Shown here: piece after piece, positions 23,342 through 33,700 of the stretch
Position numbering within the stretch: the stretch's first letter is position 1
Layout of the letters: every line of letters begins with the position of its first letter
Source: PFJX01 sp031426735
GTDB lineage: Bacteria; Pseudomonadota; Gammaproteobacteria; Burkholderiales; Thiobacillaceae
Length of the DNA: 43,469 nucleotides
Assembly: GCA_031426735.1 (NCBI GenBank)
Contig: JASJPK010000039.1
Coordinates: 1 to 43,469 of the forward strand
Direction: 5' to 3'
Notes under the pieces: model-generated
Databases searched by the model: none
Told to the model about the DNA's origin: nothing
The model's input: the letters and a program-made list of their open reading frames with translations, nothing else
Translations under genes and position numbers: made by a program

Positions 23342-25660
23342 TCAGGCCGTCCCGGTGGATTCGCACCTCTGCCGCCACATCCCCCTGAGCGCCGTCTCGA
23401 AATTCCGGGCGAAGCGCGGCGCGTCGCAGACCGGCGAGGCCAGCAGTTGCTCGCGCAGACTGGCGCGCAATTCGGACAACGCGGCCACATCACCGGCGAA
23501 CGCCACCGCCCTGGCGACATAGTCTTCTTCATCCCGTGCGATCCAGTCGGCCAGACCGGCGTTATGCAGGATGGTCTCGCCCTGATGGCCGATGAAACGG
23601 TCGCCTTTCAGCGTCAGCGCCGGCACGCCCATCCAGAGACCTTCCACCGTCGTGGTCCCACCCGGATACGGAAAGGGGTCCAGCGCGATATCCACCTGGC
23701 GATAAGCCGCCAGGTATTCGGCGCGCGGCGAGACGCCTTCGAGGATCAGCCGCCCCGGCGTGATGCCGTGCCTCGCATAGCGTTGCAGCACCGACGCACG
23801 CTGCGCGGCATCGCCGAGTTCCTTGGCCTTCAGCATCAATTTCGCCTCCGGCAGCGCATGCAGCACACGCGACCAGACTTGCACCACGTCTTCATTCATC
23901 TTGGCCAGCTTGTTGAAGCAGCCAAAGGTGATGTGACCCAGCCTGATCGCCGGCGCCGGGGCAACCTGGAGCGGCACCTCGGGCGGTGTAAAGCAGTAAT
24001 AGATTTCCGGCAGCCGCCAGAGCTTCTCGCTGAAATGCGCGGCCTCATCCGCGGGCGCCACCTGCGGATCGGCCAGCAGGTAATCCATGCCCGGCACGCC
24101 GGTGGTGGCGAAATAGCCGAGCCAGGTCACCTGCACCGGCGCGGGTTTCCAGGCGAACATCGGCAGACGGTTGAAGCCGGTATGACCAGCCAGATCGATC
24201 AGGATATCGATGCCATCTTCGTGAATCAGTCGGGCCAGAAATTCGTCGCTCATGCCCGCCACCATTCGCCATTGGGAAAATCGCGGCTTTAGCCGGTCGG
24301 TCAGGTCATCCACCGGGTGATGGCTGGCATAGGCAACCAGTTCGATTTGCCCGGCGTCGAGCGCGGACAGGATGCCTTCGAGGAAAAAACCCACCGGGTG
24401 GTTGCGCAAGTCTCCCGATACCAGCCCGACCCGCAAACATTTGTCCGGCAACATCGACATCTGCCACGTGCGATACGGAGTCGCGCTTGCCGCAACCTTG
24501 TCGCCGAAGGCACGCGCCTGTTCCAGCATGTCCGCCGGCGCACGATCCGGCAGCAGATTCAAGGTGAACAGCAGGTTGCTGTGCGCTTCATGGTGCTCCG
24601 GATCCATCGCCAGAACTTGCTGGAAGCAGGCCAGTGCGGCCTCCGGTTGACCCACATCCTTCAGCACCAAACCCAGATTATTCTGTGCATCCTTGAACTC
24701 AGGTCTCAGTTCCACCGCCCGTTGCAAGTGCACCACCGCCTCGTCGTAACGGCCCTGGCTTTTCAGGGCGACGCCCAGATTGCAGAGGACTTCGGACGCA
24801 TCCGGGCGCAATTGCAGCGCTCGCTCGAAACAGGCAATCGCCTTCGCCTGCTCGTCCATCCGTCCCAGGGCGCTGCCCAGATTGCAATGCGCCTCCCAGC
24901 TGTCCGGTTTCTGCTCGATCAACCGTTCGAACGCGGCCGCGGCTGCCGAGGGGCGGCCAAGTTTGAGCAATTCCACACCCAGATCGTTGTACGCCCGGCT
25001 GTCATCCGGCCGCATCGCCGTTGCCGCGCTCAATGCCGAAGCCGCCGCTTCCGTCTTGCCCATGGCAGACAGCGCCTTGCCGTGGTTGAAATGAGCCTCG
25101 AAGTAGCCAGGAGACAACTTCTGGGCGGTGCGATAGGAGTCGAGGGCGGCTTCGGTCTGGCCCAGTTCCCACTGCAGCTTGCCGAGGTTGTTGTGGGCGC
25201 TGGGTAGATTCGGCGCCAGCCGTATCGCCTCGCGGTAGCTCGCCAGGGCCTCATTGCTTTGCCCCACCTGATGCAAAACCACCGCCAGGTTGAAATGGCA
25301 CCAGGGGTTGTTTGCCTGCAGGTTGGCCGCTTGCCGGTAGCTTTCCAGCGCGGCCTGTGGACGCCCCAATTGCTTCAGAGCCTGACCGAGATTGGCATGC
25401 GTTTCGGCGATTTCGGGCGCCACCCGGGTCGCCTCCTCCAACAGAGGCAGCGCCGCGTCGGCGGCGCCCATCTGGCAATGCAGCATGCCCAGGTTGCACA
25501 GCGCGCCGACATGATCCGGCCAGATCGCCAGGAAATTGCGGTAAGCCAGCACCGCCTCGTGCAGGCTTCCAGCCTCGTGCCGGGCGAGCGCCTGACGCCA
25601 AAGCGTCTCTGCCTGCGCCTGGGAAACCGTTGAAGCTGCTTGCCCTTGAATCTCAGTCAT
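23342..25660 (-). CDS. TPR-GT41 glycosyltransferase (OGT/SPINDLY-like), second copy
   Basis: 772 residues: about ten tetratricopeptide repeats (about 10-350), then a GT41 domain. Visible GT41 motifs include VSGDLRNHPVGFFLEG with its conserved His, DILIDLAGHTGFNR, PVQVTWLGYFATTG, FGCFNKLAKM, LMLKAKEL and DIALDPFPYPGGTTTVEGLW. These correspond to the catalytic core of O-GlcNAc transferase. The ATG at 25660 overlaps the upstream GT41 gene by eight bases; extending further upstream reads the sister gene out of frame and is rejected. It probably glycosylates protein in the cytoplasm, the nearest candidate being the TpsA adhesin. Donor sugar is unknown. Confidence 0.9.
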   Translation of the reverse strand: MTEIQGQAASTVSQAQAETLWRQALARHEAGSLHEAVLAYRNFLAIWPDHVGALCNLGMLHCQMGAADAALPLLEEATRVAPEIAETHANLGQALKQLGRPQAALESYRQAANLQANNPWCHFNLAVVLHQVGQSNEALASYREAIRLAPNLPSAHNNLGKLQWELGQTEAALDSYRTAQKLSPGYFEAHFNHGKALSAMGKTEAAASALSAATAMRPDDSRAYNDLGVELLKLGRPSAAAAAFERLIEQKPDSWEAHCNLGSALGRMDEQAKAIACFERALQLRPDASEVLCNLGVALKSQGRYDEAVVHLQRAVELRPEFKDAQNNLGLVLKDVGQPEAALACFQQVLAMDPEHHEAHSNLLFTLNLLPDRAPADMLEQARAFGDKVAASATPYRTWQMSMLPDKCLRVGLVSGDLRNHPVGFFLEGILSALDAGQIELVAYASHHPVDDLTDRLKPRFSQWRMVAGMSDEFLARLIHEDGIDILIDLAGHTGFNRLPMFAWKPAPVQVTWLGYFATTGVPGMDYLLADPQVAPADEAAHFSEKLWRLPEIYYCFTPPEVPLQVAPAPAIRLGHITFGCFNKLAKMNEDVVQVWSRVLHALPEAKLMLKAKELGDAAQRASVLQRYARHGITPGRLILEGVSPRAEYLAAYRQVDIALDPFPYPGGTTTVEGLWMGVPALTLKGDRFIGHQGETILHNAGLADWIARDEEDYVARAVAFAGDVAALSELRASLREQLLASPVCDAPRFARNFETALRGMWRQRCESTGTA

Positions 25661-27662
25661 CCAATTTCTCCATTTGTCCGGTGCAACCCGGCTGGGCGCA
25701 CCAGTGTGTCCACATGCCGCGCAGGGCGGTCTCGAAATTCCGGGCGAAGCGCGGCGCGTCGCATAGCGGCGAGGCCAGCAGTTGCTCGCGCAGCCGACCG
25801 CGCAGCTTAGCCAGCCCAAGCGGGTCACCGGCGAACGCCAGCGCTTTGGCCACATAGTCTTCCAGGTCCCGGGCGATCCATTCGCCCAGCCCCGCGTTGT
25901 GCAGGATCGTCTCGCCCTGATGCGCAATGAAGCGATCCCCGCGCAGAGTCAAGGTCGGCACGCCCATCCAGAGGCCTTCCATCGTGGTGGTGATGCCAGG
26001 GTAAGGAAAGGGATCGAGAGCAATATCCACTCCCCGATAGATCGCCAGGTGCGCCTCCCGGCTTGGCGCCCAATGCACCAGTTCGAGTCTGTCCGCGGCG
26101 ATGCCCTGGCCGGCGAAACGCTCCAGGAAATCTCGGCGAGCCGCCCCGTCGCTCAGTTGCTTGGCCTTGAGCAGCAGCCGACTACCCGGTACCGCCTTGA
26201 GTATGTTGCACCAGCATGCCAAGACCGCCTCGTTGATCTTGGCCAGGTTGTTGAAACTGCCAAAAGTCACGTGGCCCTGGCTCAGGGCGGGTGGCGCGCC
26301 TGGGGCGAGATCGAGTTCCGGCGGGGAAAAGCAAATATAGGTTTCAGGTAACCGCCAGACCTTCTCGACAAACAGGTCTTCCTCTTCACACGGCAAGGCC
26401 AGAGCATCAGCCAAAAGATAGTCCATTGCCGAAACGCCCGTGGTGCCCAGGTAACCCAGCCAGGTCACCTGCACCGGCGCCGGTTTCCAGGCGAACATCG
26501 AAAGCCGGTTGTGGGCCGTGTGACCGGCCAGATCAATCAGGATATCGACGGCGTCAGCGTGAATATGCCGCGCCAGGGCCGCATCACTGAGCCCCATCAC
26601 CTGCGCCCAGCGAGCGAAGCGGGGCTTGAGTCGCGCGGTCACGCCATCTTCCTGGTGATGGGTGGCATAGGCGTAAAGCTCGACCCGTTCCACATCGAGC
26701 GCCGCCAACACCCCTTCCAGAAAAGAAGCTACGGCATGTTGACGCAGATCGCCGGAAACCAGACCCACCCGCAATCGCTTGTTCGGAAGCGAAATGGTTT
26801 TCCAACCGCCAAGCGGCCTGGCCTTGGCCGCAACCAGCCTGCCAAACACCCTGGCTTGCTCCAGGATGTGGCCGGGGGGCAGATCGGCCAGGTAATTCTG
26901 GGCGAACAACAGATTGGATAAGACATCGAGATCGTCCGGCCGCAGTTCGAGCGCTCGCCGAAAACTGGCGACGGCATCGTGAAGTTGCCCCCTGTCCTTC
27001 TCGACCAGACCCAGGTTGTTATGCGCCTCATGAAAGTCGGGGCTGCACGCCAGTGCCTGGCGGTAGCAAATGACCGCATCATCGAACCGACCCAGGTCTC
27101 GCAGCGCATTGCCGAGGTTGTTGTGCGCTTCGGCAAGGTCAGGGCTGAGCGCCAGCGCCTTTCGATAACTGGCCACCGCAGCTTCCGCTCTGCCCTGGTC
27201 CTTCAAGACGATACCCAGGTTAAGCCAGGCCTGGACATGCGCCGGTCTGGCTTGCAATACCTTGCGATAACAGACTTCGGCTTCGTCGAGCCGGCCCAGG
27301 TCATGCAGCACCTTGCCGAGGTTGAAGTGAATTTCAGGAATACCCGGTTCGAGCTTCAGCGCGTGGCGGTAACTGGCTGCCGCAGCCTCGAACCTGCCCA
27401 GCTCTTCCAAGGCCTTGCCGAGATTGATATGGACATCGACGAAATCCGGGGCAAGCGCCTCTGCCTGGGCCAAATACCTCAGGGCATCCTCGAATCGGCC
27501 CATCTGCCCCATGCCCACACCCAGATAGCACAGCGCCACAGGATGTTCGGGCTGGAACCGCAGCACCTCCCGATAGCCCCCCACCGCCTCCGCCAGCATG
27601 CCGGCCTGATGCAGCGACATGGCTGACTGAAGCAGAGATTCCGCGCGGTTCATCGCAGCCAT
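25653..27662 (-). CDS. TPR-GT41 glycosyltransferase (OGT/SPINDLY-like), first copy
   Basis: 669 residues: seven TPRs (about 3-245) and a GT41 domain with VSGDLRQHAVASFLEG, DILIDLAGHTAHNR, PVQVTWLGYLGTTG, FGSFNNLAKI, LLLKAKQL and DIALDPFPYPGITTTMEGLW. It is clearly paralogous to the gene after it, but has three fewer TPRs. The start may be the ATG at 27662 or at 27653; neither has a strong ribosome-binding site. It begins 57 bases after the TpsA stop codon on the same strand. The order TpsB-TpsA-GT41 parallels the Haemophilus HMW1B-HMW1A-HMW1C loci, in which the GT41 enzyme glycosylates the adhesin before export. Confidence 0.9.
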   Translation of the reverse strand: MAAMNRAESLLQSAMSLHQAGMLAEAVGGYREVLRFQPEHPVALCYLGVGMGQMGRFEDALRYLAQAEALAPDFVDVHINLGKALEELGRFEAAAASYRHALKLEPGIPEIHFNLGKVLHDLGRLDEAEVCYRKVLQARPAHVQAWLNLGIVLKDQGRAEAAVASYRKALALSPDLAEAHNNLGNALRDLGRFDDAVICYRQALACSPDFHEAHNNLGLVEKDRGQLHDAVASFRRALELRPDDLDVLSNLLFAQNYLADLPPGHILEQARVFGRLVAAKARPLGGWKTISLPNKRLRVGLVSGDLRQHAVASFLEGVLAALDVERVELYAYATHHQEDGVTARLKPRFARWAQVMGLSDAALARHIHADAVDILIDLAGHTAHNRLSMFAWKPAPVQVTWLGYLGTTGVSAMDYLLADALALPCEEEDLFVEKVWRLPETYICFSPPELDLAPGAPPALSQGHVTFGSFNNLAKINEAVLACWCNILKAVPGSRLLLKAKQLSDGAARRDFLERFAGQGIAADRLELVHWAPSREAHLAIYRGVDIALDPFPYPGITTTMEGLWMGVPTLTLRGDRFIAHQGETILHNAGLGEWIARDLEDYVAKALAFAGDPLGLAKLRGRLREQLLASPLCDAPRFARNFETALRGMWTHWCAQPGCTGQMEKLDD

Positions 27663-27719
27663 GCGAGATCAAGCCTCAGGGCGGCAATGCCCGCGGGGGG
27701 TCGCCGGATGACGTTGGGC

Positions 27720-30700
27720 TTACGAGCTGGCATGGCCCGATACACCCTGGCGCTCGCCGCGGCGCTTAACATCCTCATCGCGCTTGTTGCCCTCCGGCTG
27801 AGCCGGTTGAACGCCCACGCCGGCGGCGCCCTCCCCGTAGCCCAGGACTTCCACGGAAATGAAGGACGGTTTGAAGCCGGCCAGGGCTTGCTTGGCTTCC
27901 TGACTGCTCTTCTCCGAATCCTGGGCCGAAGCACCCAGCAAAGACGTAGCCTCTTGTGCACCCTTGGTGTCGACCAGAGCGCCGGCGCCGGCCAGGCCGG
28001 ACAGGCCACCGGTATCGGCCACAGCTACCCCGGTGGAAATGCCGCCCACCTGGATGTTGTCCGCGCCCACCACCCGGATCGCCGCGATGGAGAGGTTGCC
28101 GGAGGAGCGGATGCCCGCATCGCCGGCATTGATCTCACCGTTCGGCGCGATCAGGTAGCCGTCATCGCGAGGATCGTTGCGGCTGGTATTGAGTGTGCCG
28201 ATACCGCTGCCGGAAACCGAGCCGGAGATATCGAAGAAAATCCTGCCGTTTTCCACGCGCAACTGCGGCGGCGGCGCAGCGGCGGCGGTCTTGGCGCCCT
28301 TGCCGGCATCGATGTCGCCGTTGTCCGACCAGAGCAGGATGTCGCCGCCGCCCAAGGTGAACACCCGCGACTGGTTGACCAGGAAATCGTCGCGCACGTA
28401 GGCGCGGATGTCGCCGCCGCGCACGCTGAACAGGCCCAGTTCGGAATCCTTCTTGGATAGCCCGCCGCTACTGGCCAGGCCCACGTTTACCAACCCGCCC
28501 GGCGCGAAGATTTCCACATCGCCCCCCCGCTCGGACTTGACCTGGCTGAAGTAGAAATTGACGTCACCGGCATAGGCGATGGGGCCGCCCGCAGCATCCG
28601 TGGTCGGGAACAACGCCGCCACCGCTGCGTAGCCGCGCTGCGCATCCGCCGCGCTCTGCGGCGAGGCCGCCGTGTTGAAGTCCTTGCCGCCTTCCTGCAG
28701 TTCGTTGAAGAACAGCCGGGCGACCCGCGTCCGCAAAGGCAGGGCCTCGAACTGCGCCTGCAAGGTCTGGGCGCGCTGCGACACCTGACCGGCATATTCA
28801 CCATCCAGATAGGCCTGAATCGTCGCCTTGTCCTCGGCGATATCCGGGTCCAGTTCGGCATGCTCCGCCAACACCGTCACGGCGACGTCCTTGCGCGCCC
28901 GATAGCCGAATTCCTTGTCGAGATCGGTCAGCGCCTCGCTGCCGGTTACCAGATACTTGTCGGCGAACGCGTTGAAATCGGGCTGGCGCGGCTGACCGTC
29001 CTCTGTACCCAGGCCGGCCAGCACCATCAGGTCGGCGCCTTGCGGATCGAGGTAGGGGTTGAACGTGTTGCCGATGGACAGCAAGCCCTCCGAACTGCCC
29101 AGATCGACATCCCGACCTGCCATGACCATCAAGGCGCCTGGGCCGGCAATCCGAATGGAATAGCCATCCTTCGGTTGGACTGTTCCAGTTGCAACGTCAT
29201 AGCCATCCGGCAGGCGCACGTCGCGGCCGGCGGTTATTTCGCTGACGTCGGCGGCGGCCAGATTCTGGATCACCAGAGAGAAATCGCGCACATCCTGGCC
29301 GGCGCGCACCAGGGTCTGCTTGGGCAGCGCAAGACTGGCGCTGGTCGATGTGCCTTTGACATCGCCGTGCAAGGCATAGATGCGAACCGGATCGTGATCG
29401 TCGCGGTGCAGCAGCGCCGGATCGTGATCCAGGTAGCTCTCATAGCCGTCCAGCACAGTGAGGCCGCTGCTCACGTTCGCCACATTCAGCAGGTCGGTGA
29501 TGGCATCGGGATTGATGTCCGACATGACGAACAACTGCTCGACCCCCACCGATTCGCCGGCGGCCAGTACCAACTGACCGGTCGCGCTCGGGAACATGGT
29601 GATGACATTTTCCAAGACGATATCGCCTAGCGGGGCGTGAGCCGTCAGATTGGCGGGATACAGACCGCCACTGTTTTCCAGCCTGACGGAATGACCCACC
29701 GACACCACATCCAGGGCCGATTCCGAGGTCATGCCGTAGAAATAGAACTTGGCGCTCGTTCCGTTGGCCGAGGCATAGTCGGCCGTCATCGGGTCCAGAA
29801 TTTCGCGCACGGTCACATCATCCAGCGCCTGGACCCTGGCGGTATTGTTCCCCATGGCTAGACTGACATCCGCGCCGCCCCCCGCTTTGATCCAGGTATA
29901 CCCCTGGGGCGCATAGACCAGCCCCCCGGTCACATCGCCGCCAGCGCGCATCAGCACGTTGCCGCCGCCCTGAAGCAAGAGGTTGGCAATATCCGCCGGG
30001 ACTGTGCGGTCACCGCTCACGCGCCCGGTCGTGGGCGCGAACAGCCGCAGATTGCTGACGTTGCCGCCCGCCGCCACCGTGATGTCACCGCCTCCGAGGG
30101 TGCCTACGCCTTGCTGGAATTTGTCATAGCGCGGCCACCAGGTGATCTGACGATTCAAATACTCGACGTCCTGGGGAGACTTCTCCGCCTGCCTGAACCG
30201 ATACAACCACTCGTTGATACCGATCGGGTTTGGCTGCCTGGCGTCGATATTCCCCGTCACCTGGATGCTCACATCGCCGCCGTTGGTCGGATAGCTTGGT
30301 TTCAGGTTATTGGTCGGGTAAGTAAAATCGGCAGGCTTCGGCGTCTCTTCGCCGGCCGTGTAGATGACCGCGCCGTCGCCGCTCAAAACCAGATCGCCGC
30401 CGGCGGCGACGCGAATATCCCCGGTCCCCGTGCGAATGAACTTCCCCGTGGCCAGGGTGACGTTGCCGCTTCCCGCGACGACGCTGAACGGATTCGCCGC
30501 TGCCGTGTTCGCCCCCGCGATCAGGTTATAGCTGCTGGATGCCCCCGACTTGAGGACATGATTGGAGAGCGCACCCATGCTTTCACTGGCCAATCCCGTC
30601 ATCTTTCCGGCCCAGAAGCCATCGTTGATCGAGCCATTGAGGTTCAGATCTCCGCCCGCACGCAGGGTCAGGACCATGGGAGCATTGCTGCGCGTAGCTA

Positions 30701-33700
30701 ATGTGCTGCTGCTTGCGGTGGACCAGTACAGATTCCAGTCGTTGCTCAGGGTCAGTTCGCCGGTGCTGCGCACCTCGACCCCCGGCGCGACCCGGAAGGC
30801 GGCGTTTCCGCTTTGGCCCAGGCGCTCGGCGATGTCGGCGCTGTTGGCCATGAAGGCCGTGTTTTCCGTGTTAAGGCTGTTGAATCCCAGCGTGGTGCCG
30901 CTGGTAGTCCCTTTGGCGATCTTGCTGTAGCCGCTGTACACCTTCACCGCCTCGGCCAGAATTTCCCCCGCGCCGGTGATCTGACCGTCCAGCGCGGCGA
31001 TGGTCAGATCGGTGCCCGCACCCGCGCCGGTGCGCTGCGCGCGCAGCCAGACCTGACCGTTACCGCCCATGACCTGCCCAGCCCGATCGCCCGACACATC
31101 GATCGAAGAATCGGCCGCCGTGCTGAGATTGCCGGTTGCGCTGGACAGGATCACTTTGCCGCCCCGGCCCAGGCTGCCCGCGGTGCTTTCCGTATCCGCC
31201 TGCCCCACGGCCAGCAGCTTGGCGCCGCCATGCAGGGTGAGGTCGTTCTGTGCATACAGACCGATTTCGCCGCCCTTGTCGCCGGACGCGTCAAGGCTGC
31301 CGTACACGTCGATCGAGCCTGTGTCGGCGCTCAGTTCAACCTGGCTGGCCGTGACCGTGTCGCTTGCCGCCACCGTGATATCACCGCTACGTAACCGGAA
31401 AACCCGCGCACCGGTGAAACCGTCACCCAGCGCTGTGTTGAGCGCGGAGAAATCGTCACCGCTGCCCGCCAGTCCGGCGTCATACAAGGCCAAGGCATCC
31501 AGATTGAACATCGCCCCCGCGCCTGCCTGGGCAATGACAGCGCCATCGGCATCCTTCAATTCGGCTGCCACACCAAGCAACTCGCCATCGGCGCGGAAAC
31601 TGCCCTGGCTGGCGATCACTTCCACCGTACCCGCATCCGCACCCACAGCCGAAACATCGATCTTGCTGCCGTTCTCCATGATGACATCGCCGCTCAGGGC
31701 TTCCAGACGCACGCTACCCGCCGGCAGGGGAACGGCCTCGTCGAAGATGTCGACCACCTTGCCGCCGGCCAGAACTTCGCCCTGGTCCAGCAGCTTCACA
31801 TCCCCAGCGGTGGACTTGAAAACCACCTTGCCAACGGGCGCCTCCACCAGACCGCCGTGTTCGACGCCGGCGCCGACGAAGGTCAGTCTGGCGACGATAC
31901 CGGCGGCAGGAGCCGAGTAGCCCCCCGGCGGCGCAAGCCGCGTGGTTTTCAGGATATCGCCAGCCTGGAAGGTGTACTCGGCGCCATCGCTCGCGGCGAT
32001 GCGCGGACTGGCCAGGGCCAGCCCACCATCCGCCGTAAGGCTGCCATCGCCCTGGACGAGCAGATCATGGTTGGCACTGACATTAGTCTGGCCGTAGCCC
32101 GCCATCCGGAAACTGCCGTCGCCCAGTTTCAGCGTTTCCGCTTCCAGGGTGAGGGTGCCGGCGCCCGGCGTCAGCGTGCCACCATCGGGCAACATCGGCG
32201 TCGAGAAGGTCGCTCCGGACAGGTTGTTCAATTCCAGAACGCTGGCCTGCAGGATGGCATCGCCGCCATAGCCGGCGATGCCGGCCGCCTCCAGACGCAG
32301 TTGCGGCGCCGTCTGGGCGGGATTGGCCAGACGCAGTTCCGCCAGCATCGCCCGCATGTCGACATCGCCATGGATATCCAACGTGCTGTAACTACGCAGC
32401 GCCAGATCGCTCACGCTGGCGAGCAGCGCTTTCAGCGCGGGGTTGTCCAGTTGCAAGCCGGGCACACCGGCAGGCACGGCGCCGAAATTGATGCGTCCAG
32501 CACCGATGCTCAACTGGCCGCCGCTTGTTATTACCGGTTTGGCGGCCACCAGGTTGTCCCGAGTGGCGTCGAGGATGACGGCATGGCCACCGATCATGGC
32601 ATCCGCTGCCACAATCAGGTCGCCGCGATTCCGGTCGGTGTTCTGGCGCACCACCTCCAGGCCGCCGGCATTGGCCACCGCCAGCAAGGCGCCGTTACCG
32701 TCGACGCCGTTCAAGTCGGCCAGATCCACCTTGCGGTCGTTGTTCAGATCGCCGATGGCGTAGGCGAGCAGTTCGGTCCGATTGGCCTGTCTGAGACTGC
32801 CGTCCGGGTTCTTGTAGTCGAAGCCGTCGCCCAGCGCGTGTATCGCCACGTCGTCCAGGCTCAGCACCCCATCGAAATTCAGGTCGTCGTTGAGCGCCAG
32901 GCCGTCGGCATCGTTTACCTGACCATCCATGTCGATATCCAGAATCGACTGCGCGGCATAGCCTATCGTCAGCCGTCTGCTCTCGCTGGTCGCTACACCG
33001 CTGCTGGCGATGGCCGCGCCGCTCGCCAGGGTGACCGTGTCCTGTGCCACCAGCAACACCTCCGGGCCGGTCAGGGGGTGTTGAGCATCGTTGGCGAGCA
33101 ACACCTCTTCGGCGCCGACCCGTACCCAGGTACCCAGGCCATTCTGCGAACGAATGCCGCCCAGCAGCAGGCTTTCGGCGCCCAAGCCGTTGAGCATGCC
33201 GACGCCCAAGGTCAGGTAGCCATCCAGCGACGCCGCGCCATCCGAGACCACCGCCATTCTGGGCGCCGCGATGTCCACCATGGCACCGCGATAGCCCGCG
33301 TCATGGCTGGCGGCCAGGGTGCCTTCGAACGCCAGCGAGGCGGTCGCTTCGATGCTGACCCGACCGGCATCGCCGGGCACCTGGCCGCCGCTGTCCCGGA
33401 AATAGTCCGAGGCCAGGGTGGAGCGGTATTCGGAACGCTGCCTCACCAGGCTGGCCGGCTCCACCCGGAAACCGCCACGGCGGCCGAGTTCGGCAAGTTG
33501 ACCGTTTGCCTGCATCACGGCAGTCTGCCCTGCAACCACCGCCGCGCCGTCGATGAGCACGGCGTTCTGATTAGCCACCATGTCCTGGTAACCGGCAACG
33601 GCGGTTACTGTGAATGCGCCGGGCAGCGAAGCGTAACGCGCGGGCAGCAGGGTGTAGTGGCCATCCGTAAGACCGGGCACGCCGCTGAGGTAGATGGCCT

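Noticed and set aside
25661..25927. An 89-codon upstream extension of the second GT41 gene
   Set aside because: It reads the end of the first GT41 gene out of frame; the same shadow appears at the end of the second gene, because the two are paralogues.
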